22,230 nt of DNA from positions 1 to 22,230 of the forward strand of contig DIMS01000010.1 of assembly GCA_002425685.1 (NCBI GenBank). Reading direction: 5' to 3'. The notes below the pieces were generated by a model. That model was not told the origin of the DNA and searched no databases. It saw nothing but the letters and a program-made list of their open reading frames with translations. Below are positions 1 to 6,717 of the stretch, piece by piece (the stretch's first letter is position 1; each line of letters opens with the position of its first letter). The DNA comes from Synergistaceae bacterium UBA5560. Lineage in GTDB: Bacteria; Synergistota; Synergistia; Synergistales; Aminiphilaceae. The position numbers and the translations under genes were made by a program.

Positions 1-189
1 GATTCCTTCGCCGCACCTCTTTCCGTGATCAACTGTCTTGTACTCTCCGTTTCCTCCCACCTTGGCGAAGAGGCGGCGGAGAAGCTCGAAGCGCTTGAGG
101 AGTACTGGAGCAGGAATCGCATCTACGACGCGGTGGGGCGACCGGATGCGGCTCGCAGGGAGACGGGAGAGTCCCTTTGGAGGCGCTGA
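1..189 (+). CDS. C-terminal fragment of a probable MurR/RpiR-family transcriptional regulator (SIS domain end)
   Basis: Frame 1 is open from the first base to a TGA at 187-189 and gives 62 residues with no start, so the gene begins upstream of the window. The fragment opens with DSFAAPLSVINCLVLSV and continues into a charged helix, LGEEAAEKLEALEEYW. RpiR/MurR regulators commonly end this way: the SIS sugar-phosphate-binding domain closes with a helix containing S-x-x-A-P-x-S/L-x-x-x-N, then a short E/L/R-rich helix. Members of this family bind DNA through an N-terminal helix-turn-helix and sense a ligand with the SIS domain. The gene lies 430 bases upstream of the aminotransferase operon on the same strand, so it could control it; that is inference. 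The N-terminal DNA-binding domain is not visible. The family call rests on a short C-terminal pattern. Confidence 0.6.
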   Translation, partial: DSFAAPLSVINCLVLSVSSHLGEEAAEKLEALEEYWSRNRIYDAVGRPDAARRETGESLWRR

Positions 190-619
190 GGCGGGGGCCT
201 TGCCCCGTAAATGTCGGACTGCGTTTTCCCCCGAGGCGGGACACGATGTTCTTGTGTTTCTCGCAGGATGACTCTCCGTGCTTCGCTGTCGATGACGGAT
301 TTCCTTCAACGAAAGAGCCATTCCACGAAAAACGCAGTCCCTGAGGAGTGAGGAGGAGGTTTCCCGATTTCACGCGGGGACGGAACGAACGCCTTGAGAA
401 GAGGCGTGCTGTTGTTTTGTTGCCCTTCAGTATGGAAAGGCAGGGTAAGGAGTGGGTTTGGAAGGGGCGATGGCGGAGAAAACGAGGTGTGGCAGGAGTC
501 CAGAGCGGGTTTGGAATATATCGGGAGAACGGTTCGGGAAACCCTGTTTTGCCGGAGCGGGCGGAAAAGGGGAGCGTCGGAACGACGGGACTGACAGGAG
601 CGGGAAGGGAGATGAGGAT
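190..619. other. 430-base intergenic region upstream of the aminotransferase operon
   Basis: No convincing gene is seen here. Several overlapping open frames exist on both strands, but they look like GC-driven shadows. There is a weak hairpin with CGGGG at 192-196 and CCCCG at 203-207, just after the regulator stop. There is also a perfect 12-base inverted repeat: GGACTGCGTTTT at 216-227 and its complement at 329-340. I could not find a convincing -35/-10 pair. Isolated AT-richer stretches (TATGGA at 431, TATATC at 517) lack partners at normal spacing. Confidence 0.5.
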
Positions 620-1963
620 GTGTCCGAGTGGGGGAACCTGATTCCCAGGAGTTATAAGACGGAAATGCCCATGGCCGTCCGAGGCGAGGGCATCTACATC
701 TACGACGAAAGCGGTCGCGCCTATATCGACGGATGCAGCGGCGCGCTGCTTTCCAGTGTCGGGCACGGCAACAGGGAGATTGTGGCGGCCATGGCGCGGC
801 AGCTTGAAACGCTGGAGTTCGCCCATCCGTCACGGTGGATGAACGCCGCTGCTCTGGAGGCGGCGAAGGAGGCCGCTTCCATTGCGCCGGCAGATCTCCG
901 GAGCGTCTGGTTCGTGAGCGGGGGCAGCGAGGCCATCGAATCGGCGGTGAAGATGGTCCGCCAGTATTTCGTGGAGCGGGACGGTCTTTCCTCTTCCAAG
1001 TCGGTGTGCATCGCTCGCTGGGCCTCCTACCACGGCAGCACTCTCGGCGCCATGGGACTCGGCGGGAGTATGGCCCGTCGCCGGATGTTCTCTCCGCTCT
1101 TTCTCGAAGGGCCGAAAATCGAACCCCATTACTGCTACCGTTGTCCCTTCGGACTGGAGCATCCTTCCTGCGACCTGCGCTGCGCCCATGCCCTGGAACA
1201 GGCGATCCGCCGCATCGGTCCCCAATACGTGGCGGCTTTTCTGGCGGAACCCGTTGTGGGGTCCACCGTCGGAGCCCTGAATCCTCCGGAGGGATACTGG
1301 CCTCTCGTGCGGGAGATCTGCAGCCGGTATGACGTACTTCTCATCGCCGACGAGATCATGACGGGCGTTGGAAGGACGGGCAAACCCTTCTGCGTCGACC
1401 ACTGGAAGGTGGTTCCCGACATCATCTGTTCCGCGAAGGCACTGTCCGGAGGATACGCTCCCGTGGGGGCTATGTTCGTCCGGGACGGCATCGTGGAGGT
1501 GCTTCGCTCGGGGAGCGGCGCCTTCATGCATGGCCATACGTATAATGCCAATCCTGTCACGGGAGCGGCGGTGGTGGCGACGCTTCGCTACATGAAAGCG
1601 GCGAAGGTCTTCGAAAACGCCGCTGTCATGGGAGAGCGGCTGGAGCAAGCACTCGCTCCCCTCGCGGATCTTCCCCTCGTCGGAGAGGTGCGTGGCATGG
1701 GACTCATGCGGGGAATCGAACTCGTGGAGGACAAGGCGACGAAGAGGCCCTTCGCGCCGGAGAAAAAGGCCGCGGCGGTGGTGACCGGAGAATGCATGAA
1801 ACGAGGTTTGGTGGTGTATCCCGGCAGCGGACAGATCGACGGTGTCGCGGGGGATCAGTTCATGGTGGCTCCTCCCCTGATCGTCACCCCGGCAGAGGTG
1901 GACGAGATCGTGGGGCGTCTTGAGGAGGGACTTCGCGCTGCGGAGAATCGTCTCCGTTCCTGA
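620..1963 (+). CDS. Class III pyridoxal-phosphate aminotransferase (aspartate aminotransferase family; probable beta/omega-amino acid transaminase)
   Basis: Transfers an amino group between a substrate amine and an oxo acid using PLP, in the cytoplasm. I chose GTG 620 because AAGGGAG at 605-611 lies 8 bases upstream and the 447-residue product has the usual class III length; the frame stays open upstream to ATG 452 but the extension looks non-coding. Motifs, numbered from this start: GGSEA at 101-105 (phosphate cradle), SYHGST around 137-141, ADEIMTG with D244 (binds the PLP ring nitrogen) and the Schiff-base lysine K273 in SAKALSGGYAPVGA. A cysteine cluster, C172-x2-C175-x8-C184-x3-C188, is not general in the superfamily. 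The gene heads a run with a TAXI TRAP transporter, a CoA-transferase and a thiolase. From memory, this resembles the YodT aminotransferase and YodR/YodS CoA-transferase pairing in Bacillus. The amino donor cannot be read from sequence. The family is certain; the substrate is open. Confidence 0.93.
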   Translation: MSEWGNLIPRSYKTEMPMAVRGEGIYIYDESGRAYIDGCSGALLSSVGHGNREIVAAMARQLETLEFAHPSRWMNAAALEAAKEAASIAPADLRSVWFVSGGSEAIESAVKMVRQYFVERDGLSSSKSVCIARWASYHGSTLGAMGLGGSMARRRMFSPLFLEGPKIEPHYCYRCPFGLEHPSCDLRCAHALEQAIRRIGPQYVAAFLAEPVVGSTVGALNPPEGYWPLVREICSRYDVLLIADEIMTGVGRTGKPFCVDHWKVVPDIICSAKALSGGYAPVGAMFVRDGIVEVLRSGSGAFMHGHTYNANPVTGAAVVATLRYMKAAKVFENAAVMGERLEQALAPLADLPLVGEVRGMGLMRGIELVEDKATKRPFAPEKKAAAVVTGECMKRGLVVYPGSGQIDGVAGDQFMVAPPLIVTPAEVDEIVGRLEEGLRAAENRLRS

Positions 1964-1970
1964 TTTTTTT
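1941..1970 (+). terminator. Weak hairpin plus T-run at the end of the aminotransferase gene
   Basis: CGGAGA-ATCG-TCTCCG (1941-1956) forms a 6-bp stem within the last codons, and seven T residues follow at 1964-1970, beginning directly after the stop. The 7-base gap between stem and T-run and the short stem make it at best an attenuating or leaky terminator. Confidence 0.25.
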
Positions 1971-2186
1971 CGGAATACCGGTGGAAAGAGCATTCGATCC
2001 GCGTTGCCATAAAGAGAAGACGCCGTGAAAGAAGACGCGACGCTCCAGAAGGAAGGTGGTGAGGACGAGGGGAAGACGGAAAAACGGGAGAGGTCGAGGA
2101 CGAAATTCAAGGCGAGAGGTCGTTTCGGGAAAGGACCACAATGGATTTTCCCGGAGGTGTCCATGAGAAAAGGAGGAGAGAGACTC

Positions 2187-3149
2187 ATGAAGAAATTCTC
2201 CATCACTGTGACAGTGGCTCTTATCGGTGCGATTTTCCTGGGAGCGGCGGCGTTCGCTGCGACCACCTTCGTCACCATCGGGTCCGGCGGAGTGGGAGGC
2301 ACCTATTACCCCCTCGGTGGTGCCATGGCTGAAGTCCTGAGTCAGGCGGACATCGGCGTGAAGGCCACCTCCCGTTCCACTTCGGCATCCCGGGAGAACT
2401 GCCGTCTCGTCGCCAAAAATACGGTCCAGATCGGCATGTCTATGGGATCCACGCTGTACCAGGCAGCGTTCGGTGTGGAAGCTTTCGAGCAGGACGGCAA
2501 ACTTCCCCTGAACATCCTCATGAACATGTATCCCGCCCCGCAGCATCTGGTGACCACGTCGAAGACGGGAATCAAATCCCTTGATGATCTCAAGGGAAAG
2601 CGCGTCTCCGTGGGTGCTCCCGGCGGCGGTGACCAGGTACTCACCGTGCTCATTCTCAAGGAGGCGGGTATCGATCCCGACAAGGACATCTCTAAGCAGC
2701 AGCTCACGCAGCCCGAGGGCGTCATGGCGCTCAAGGACGGCAATGTGGATGCGGTTTTCTGGAATTTTGCAGCTCCCGGAGCCTCCGTCCTCGAAGTGGC
2801 AGCACAGCGTGACGTGGTTCTCGTTCCCCTTCCCCAGGATGTCGTGGACAAGGTCGTCGCGAACAATCCCTTCCTGGTGTCTCACAAGATCACGAAAGAT
2901 ACCTACCCCGGCATGGCTGAGGATGTCCTCACCGTGGCGGACGGCAATTATCTGGTCGTCCGGAACGACATGGACGAGAAACTCGCCTATGACCTGGTGA
3001 AAACTTTTGTGGAAAACCGGGAGAAATTCCTCCAGATCACTCCCCAGGCGGAGAACTTCGTTCCCGAGAAGGCGAGCATCGGCATCATCGATTTCCATCC
3101 CGGCGCCGTGAAATACTTCGAGGAGCAGGGCGTTTCCATGAAGAAATAA
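2187..3149 (+). CDS. TAXI-family TRAP transporter solute-binding protein
   Basis: Periplasmic binding component that captures the substrate and delivers it to the fused TRAP permease encoded next. ATG 2187 was chosen because AGGAGGAGAG at 2171-2180 sits 6 bases upstream; ATG 2163 in the same frame would place that ribosome site inside the gene. The product is 320 residues. Residues 1-24 form a signal peptide (MKK, hydrophobic core, AAAFA just before ATTF). The mature protein begins with the TAXI hallmark TIGSGGVGGTYYPLGG, followed by STSASRENCRLV and a GKRVSVGAPGGGD motif, both usual in this family. TAXI systems are known to import glutamate and other carboxylates or amino acids; here the neighbouring aminotransferase suggests an amino acid or amino-carboxylate. 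It is separated from the permease by 208 bases containing a strong hairpin. Confidence 0.95.
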   Translation: MKKFSITVTVALIGAIFLGAAAFAATTFVTIGSGGVGGTYYPLGGAMAEVLSQADIGVKATSRSTSASRENCRLVAKNTVQIGMSMGSTLYQAAFGVEAFEQDGKLPLNILMNMYPAPQHLVTTSKTGIKSLDDLKGKRVSVGAPGGGDQVLTVLILKEAGIDPDKDISKQQLTQPEGVMALKDGNVDAVFWNFAAPGASVLEVAAQRDVVLVPLPQDVVDKVVANNPFLVSHKITKDTYPGMAEDVLTVADGNYLVVRNDMDEKLAYDLVKTFVENREKFLQITPQAENFVPEKASIGIIDFHPGAVKYFEEQGVSMKK

Positions 3150-3155
3150 ACCGAT

Positions 3156-3205
3156 GGTCCGCGCTGCGGCGGATTGGGACCATCCGACCCGCCGCAGCGT
3201 GGACC
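3156..3205 (+). other. Strong intergenic stem-loop between binding-protein and permease genes
   Basis: GGTCCGCGCTGCGGCGG (3156-3172) pairs with 3189-3205 over 17 positions (16 Watson-Crick pairs and one G-U), with a 16-base loop. It starts 7 bases after the TAXI stop. No T-run follows the right arm, so it is a poor intrinsic terminator. Stem-loops in this position in other transport operons protect the upstream message from 3' decay and let the binding protein outnumber the permease; that role here is inferred. Confidence 0.6.
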
Positions 3206-3284
3206 CGGTATCCCACTGCTTTGTCCGGCTTCGGAAAATATCGCGGCGGAGGCAGTGCGGTGGAGAGAACCCGCGGGGCGCCTG

Positions 3285-3301
3285 AACTCTCCGGGAGAGT
3301 T
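3285..3301. other. 17-base odd-centred palindrome upstream of the permease
   Basis: AACTCTCC-G-GGAGAGTT is perfectly symmetrical around one G. It lies 57 bases before the permease start and could be a protein-binding site or part of an RNA hairpin. Function unknown. Confidence 0.3.
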
Positions 3302-3357
3302 ATTCCGGAGAACGAAAACGGTACGTCGCTCCAGACAGCCTGGGAGGTTCGGTCGGT

Positions 3358-5349
3358 ATGGTTAATGAAAACGAAACGATGAAAACTCCGGAAGAAGCGT
3401 CCCTCGGGGAAAAGGAACTCCTGGAGGAACTCGAAGGACGTAAGCGGAATCTGCAGGGGTGGCGCTACTGGCTTGTGGCGGCCATCGCCATCGCCGCGTC
3501 GCTCTTCCACCTGTACACGGCGGCGTTCGGCCTGATGGCGGCGATTTATCAGCGGAGCATCCACTGGATGCTCATGGGAGTGCTGATCTTTCTTCTTTAC
3601 CCGGTATCCAAGAAACGTCCCGGCGATCGCATCGATTTCTGGGATTGGATCTTTGCGGGGCTGCTCGTGATCGGGTGCATGAATATCATTCTTAACTGGG
3701 ACGCCATCTCCATGCGGGAGGGCATGGCGATTCCGTCGGACATCTATCTCGGTGTCATCATGGTGCTCCTCGTTCTCGAAGCGGCGCGGCGTTCCATGGG
3801 CTGGCCCCTTCCCATCGTGGCCATCGTGGCGATGCTCTATGCACTGTTCGGTCCGTACTTTCCGGGAATGCTCGCCCACGGCGGATTTCCGCTGGAGGAA
3901 CTCGCACCCTTCCAGTATCTTCGGACCGACGGCATCTTCGGTGTTCCGCTGGGCGTCTCCGCGTCGTTTATCTTTCTCTTCGTTCTCTTCGGCTCTATTC
4001 TCAATGTGTCGGGGGCCGGGCAGTTCTTCATCGATCTCTCCCTGGCCCTTACGGGACGCAGTCAGGGTGGACCCGCGAAAGCGGCGGTGGTCGCGAGTGC
4101 CCTCATGGGGACTGTCTCGGGCAGTTCCGTGGCAAATGCCGTGACCACGGGTTCCTTCACGATTCCCCTCATGAAGCGGGCGGGTTACACCTCGGAATTT
4201 TCCGGGGCCGTCGTTGCCGCGGCATCCACGGGTGGACAGGTCATGCCCCCCGTCATGGGAGCGGCGGCGTTCATCATGGCCCAGTTCCTCGGTATTTCCT
4301 ACTGGGAAATCGTCGTTGCCGCGGCGATTCCCGCGACACTCTACTTCATCTCCATCATCGCCATGGTGCATTTTCGTTCGGGAAAACGGGGGATCATGGG
4401 CATTTCAGGAGTGGAGCTGCGGAATGTGAAGGAGGTCTTCCGCGAGGGGTGGCACCTGCTGCTTCCCATCGTTGCCCTCGTGGGATTTCTCGCGACGGGC
4501 TATTCCGCGGTGAAGGCGGTCTTCTGGTCCATCATCTGTCTCATCGTCGCCTCCTGGCTCGGGCAGGAAAAATACCGCATGACGCCACGGAGGATTCTGG
4601 ATTCCCTCATCAACGGGGCGATCAACGCCGTGGAGGTCGCCGCGGCCTGTGCGTGCAGCGGTCTCGTCATCGGAGTCATCGGAATCACCGGTGTGGGACT
4701 GGCTTTCTCCTCCTTCGTTATGAGCCTCTCCCACGGCATTCTTCCCCTGGCGCTGATGCTTACCATGGTGGGCTCTATCATCCTCGGCATGGGTGTTCCC
4801 ACCACGGCCCAGTACATCATCACCTCCACGCTTGCGGCTCCAGCCCTGGCCCAGATGGGCGTACCCCTCATGTCGGCCCACCTTTTCTGCCTCTATTTCG
4901 GCGTTCTCGCGGACGTGACGCCCCCGGTGGCGCTCGCCACCTATGCGGCGGCGGGGCTTTCCAAGTCGAATCCTCTGAAGACGGGATTCGTGGCTCTGAG
5001 CGTCGCCGTGGCGGGATTCCTCGTCCCCTACATGTTCGTCTACAACAGCTACCTGCTCTTTCAGGGAAATCTGCTCCGCATCGTACTGGGGTGCGTCACG
5101 GCCCTCATGGGTATCATCGGGCTTTCCGCGGCAGTGCAGGGGTATTATGTGGCCCCCCTTTCGCTGCCTGAGCGTCTCGCGCTCTTTGTCGTGCCGTTCC
5201 TGCTCATCGTTCCGAACATCTACACCGATGCAGTGGCACTGGCACTGCTCATCGGTGTCTATCTTCTGCAGAAACACAAAGTGGGACGGGTGGTTGCTCC
5301 ATCCGTGGCGGTTCCCCACGCATCGAACAGTGTCGGCAAGGAGGAGTGA
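3358..5349 (+). CDS. TRAP transporter fused permease (DctQ-DctM, TAXI-associated)
   Basis: Inner-membrane permease, 663 residues, that couples substrate uptake to an ion gradient with the TAXI protein. ATG 3358 follows GGGAGG (3342-3347) by 10 bases; ATG 3379 is a weaker alternative. After a charged cytoplasmic N-terminus, hydrophobic segments from about residue 37 to 160 correspond to the small DctQ-like subunit. The rest is the large DctM-like subunit: the signature GTVSGSSVANAVTTGSF (251-267), then ASTGGQVMPPVMGAAAF, and in the second half LGMGVPTTAQYI (around 476) and DVTPPVALATYAAAG. Fusion of the two subunits and pairing with a TAXI rather than a DctP protein are typical of TRAP-TAXI systems. 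The stop lies 2 bases before the CoA-transferase subunit A start, and that gene's ribosome site (AAGGAGGAG, 5338-5346) lies inside the permease 3' end, so the two are co-transcribed. Confidence 0.96.
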   Translation: MVNENETMKTPEEASLGEKELLEELEGRKRNLQGWRYWLVAAIAIAASLFHLYTAAFGLMAAIYQRSIHWMLMGVLIFLLYPVSKKRPGDRIDFWDWIFAGLLVIGCMNIILNWDAISMREGMAIPSDIYLGVIMVLLVLEAARRSMGWPLPIVAIVAMLYALFGPYFPGMLAHGGFPLEELAPFQYLRTDGIFGVPLGVSASFIFLFVLFGSILNVSGAGQFFIDLSLALTGRSQGGPAKAAVVASALMGTVSGSSVANAVTTGSFTIPLMKRAGYTSEFSGAVVAAASTGGQVMPPVMGAAAFIMAQFLGISYWEIVVAAAIPATLYFISIIAMVHFRSGKRGIMGISGVELRNVKEVFREGWHLLLPIVALVGFLATGYSAVKAVFWSIICLIVASWLGQEKYRMTPRRILDSLINGAINAVEVAAACACSGLVIGVIGITGVGLAFSSFVMSLSHGILPLALMLTMVGSIILGMGVPTTAQYIITSTLAAPALAQMGVPLMSAHLFCLYFGVLADVTPPVALATYAAAGLSKSNPLKTGFVALSVAVAGFLVPYMFVYNSYLLFQGNLLRIVLGCVTALMGIIGLSAAVQGYYVAPLSLPERLALFVVPFLLIVPNIYTDAVALALLIGVYLLQKHKVGRVVAPSVAVPHASNSVGKEE

Positions 5350-5351
5350 GC

Positions 5352-6041
5352 ATGTCGAAGAGAATCGTCAAACCTGTCCTGTCGGCCCGGGAAGCCGTGG
5401 CGGGCATTGCCGGCGGCGCAACGGTCATGATAGGGGGGTTCAACTACGGTGGTGTACCCTACACGCTTGTGGAGGCGCTTCTTGAGCAGGGCGCGACGAA
5501 TCTGACACTCATAGCCAACGACACGGCCTACGACGACGTGGGGCACGGAAGGCTCGTCCGGGAAGGACGGGTGAAGAAAGTCGTCGCTTCGCATGTGGGG
5601 CTCAACAAGACCACGCAACGCCTCTTCAACGAGGGAAAGATGGAGTTGGAACTCGTTCCCCAGGGAACCTTCGCGGAACGGATACGGGCGGGGGGGTTTG
5701 GTCTGGGAGGAATCCTCACTCCTACCGGCGTGGGTACCGTCGTGGAGGAGGGGAAGCAGGTTCTGGAGGTGCAGGGAAAACGCTATATTCTGGAGCTTCC
5801 TCTCCGGGCGGACGTGGCTCTTCTGCGGGCCTTCCGCGCCGACACCATGGGAAATCTCACCTACCGGGGGACGAACCGGAATTTCAATCCCGCCATGGCG
5901 ACCGCAGCGGATCTGGTCATCGCCGAGGTGGACGAGATTCTTTCGCCGGGAGGGCTCGACGCGGAGGACATCGTCACGCCGGGCATTCTCGTGGATATTC
6001 TCGTCATGAAGGGGGATTCCTACTATGCTTCCAGAACTTGA
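5352..6041 (+). CDS. CoA-transferase subunit A (3-oxoacid / acetoacetate CoA-transferase type)
   Basis: Alpha subunit of a heteromeric class I CoA-transferase, which moves CoA from a donor acyl-CoA to a carboxylic or 3-oxo acid. I use ATG 5352, which has AAGGAGGAG at 5338-5346; GTG 5346 in the same frame overlaps that site. The 229-residue product has the family length. It begins with VLSAREAVAGIAGGATVMIGGFNYGGVP, matching the glycine-rich G-G-F-x-x-x-G-x-P signature, and contains GILTPTGVGT and LPLRADVALLRAFRADTMGN, both conserved in AtoD/ScoA/CtfA-like subunits. It overlaps subunit B by 17 bases. Acetoacetate and butyrate, or longer 3-oxo acids, are the usual substrates; the exact acid is not determined. 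Confidence 0.94.
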   Translation: MSKRIVKPVLSAREAVAGIAGGATVMIGGFNYGGVPYTLVEALLEQGATNLTLIANDTAYDDVGHGRLVREGRVKKVVASHVGLNKTTQRLFNEGKMELELVPQGTFAERIRAGGFGLGGILTPTGVGTVVEEGKQVLEVQGKRYILELPLRADVALLRAFRADTMGNLTYRGTNRNFNPAMATAADLVIAEVDEILSPGGLDAEDIVTPGILVDILVMKGDSYYASRT

Positions 6042-6717
6042 TGAAGAACGGGTGCGCCACCGAATCGCCCGGCGCATCGCCATGGAGTTCGAGAACGGGG
6101 ATGTGGTGAATCTGGGGATCGGTATTCCTACGCTCGTCTCGGACTACATTCCCGAGGACGTGCACGTGATCTTTCAGACTGAAAACGGCGTGGTGGGGGC
6201 GGGGCCGAAACCGGAAAAGGAGGATCTGCGCTACATCGGTGCGGGAGGACGGTGTCTCTCCGTGCTTCCGGGAGGGGCCTGCATCGCCAGTGATCTCAGC
6301 TTCGGCCTCATTAGGGGTGGACACCTGGATGCCACGGTGCTCGGCGCACTCGAGGCGGATCAGGAGGCGAATCTCGCCAACTGGATGATTCCCGGCAAAA
6401 TGGTCCCCGGCATGGGTGGCGCCATGGACCTGGTCACGGGAGCCCGCCGGGTGATCCTCGCCACGACGCACACGAACAAGAAGGGAGAGCCCAAAATTCT
6501 TCGGAAGTGCAGGCTTCCTCTCACGGGAAAGGCCGTGGTGAGCCTCATCGTGACGGAATTCGCGGTGCTCCGTTTCCGGGAGGGAAAACTGGTGCTCGAG
6601 GAAATTGCCCCGGAGGTCACACTCGACCAAGTGCGGGCCGCGACGGAGGCGGAATTTGTCGTTGCGGATCCGCTGCTGCCGATGAAGGGCATCGAAAAGG
6701 AAGAGGTGGTTGCATGA
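6025..6717 (+). CDS. CoA-transferase subunit B (catalytic)
   Basis: Beta subunit, 230 residues, carrying the catalytic glutamate. E53 lies in QTENGVVGAG, equivalent to the S-E-N-G motif whose glutamate forms the covalent acyl/CoA thioester intermediate. The N-terminal VNLGIGIPTLV and the later MVPGMGGAMDLVTGARRV are also conserved in AtoA/ScoB/CtfB proteins. ATG 6025 has GGGGGA at 6011-6016 and starts inside subunit A, which favours translational coupling and equal subunit amounts. The stop codon overlaps the thiolase start as ATGA. It acts in the cytoplasm as a complex with subunit A, supplying a 3-oxoacyl-CoA to the thiolase. Confidence 0.95.
   Translation: MLPELDEERVRHRIARRIAMEFENGDVVNLGIGIPTLVSDYIPEDVHVIFQTENGVVGAGPKPEKEDLRYIGAGGRCLSVLPGGACIASDLSFGLIRGGHLDATVLGALEADQEANLANWMIPGKMVPGMGGAMDLVTGARRVILATTHTNKKGEPKILRKCRLPLTGKAVVSLIVTEFAVLRFREGKLVLEEIAPEVTLDQVRAATEAEFVVADPLLPMKGIEKEEVVA

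Noticed and set aside
452..619. N-terminal extension of the aminotransferase to ATG 452
   Set aside because: The extra 56 residues are Gly/Arg-rich and unlike the family, and GTG 620 has a clear ribosome site at the usual spacing.
830..2302. A 490-codon minus-strand open frame over the aminotransferase
   Set aside because: The plus frame carries every class III aminotransferase motif; the minus translation is Arg/His-rich noise.
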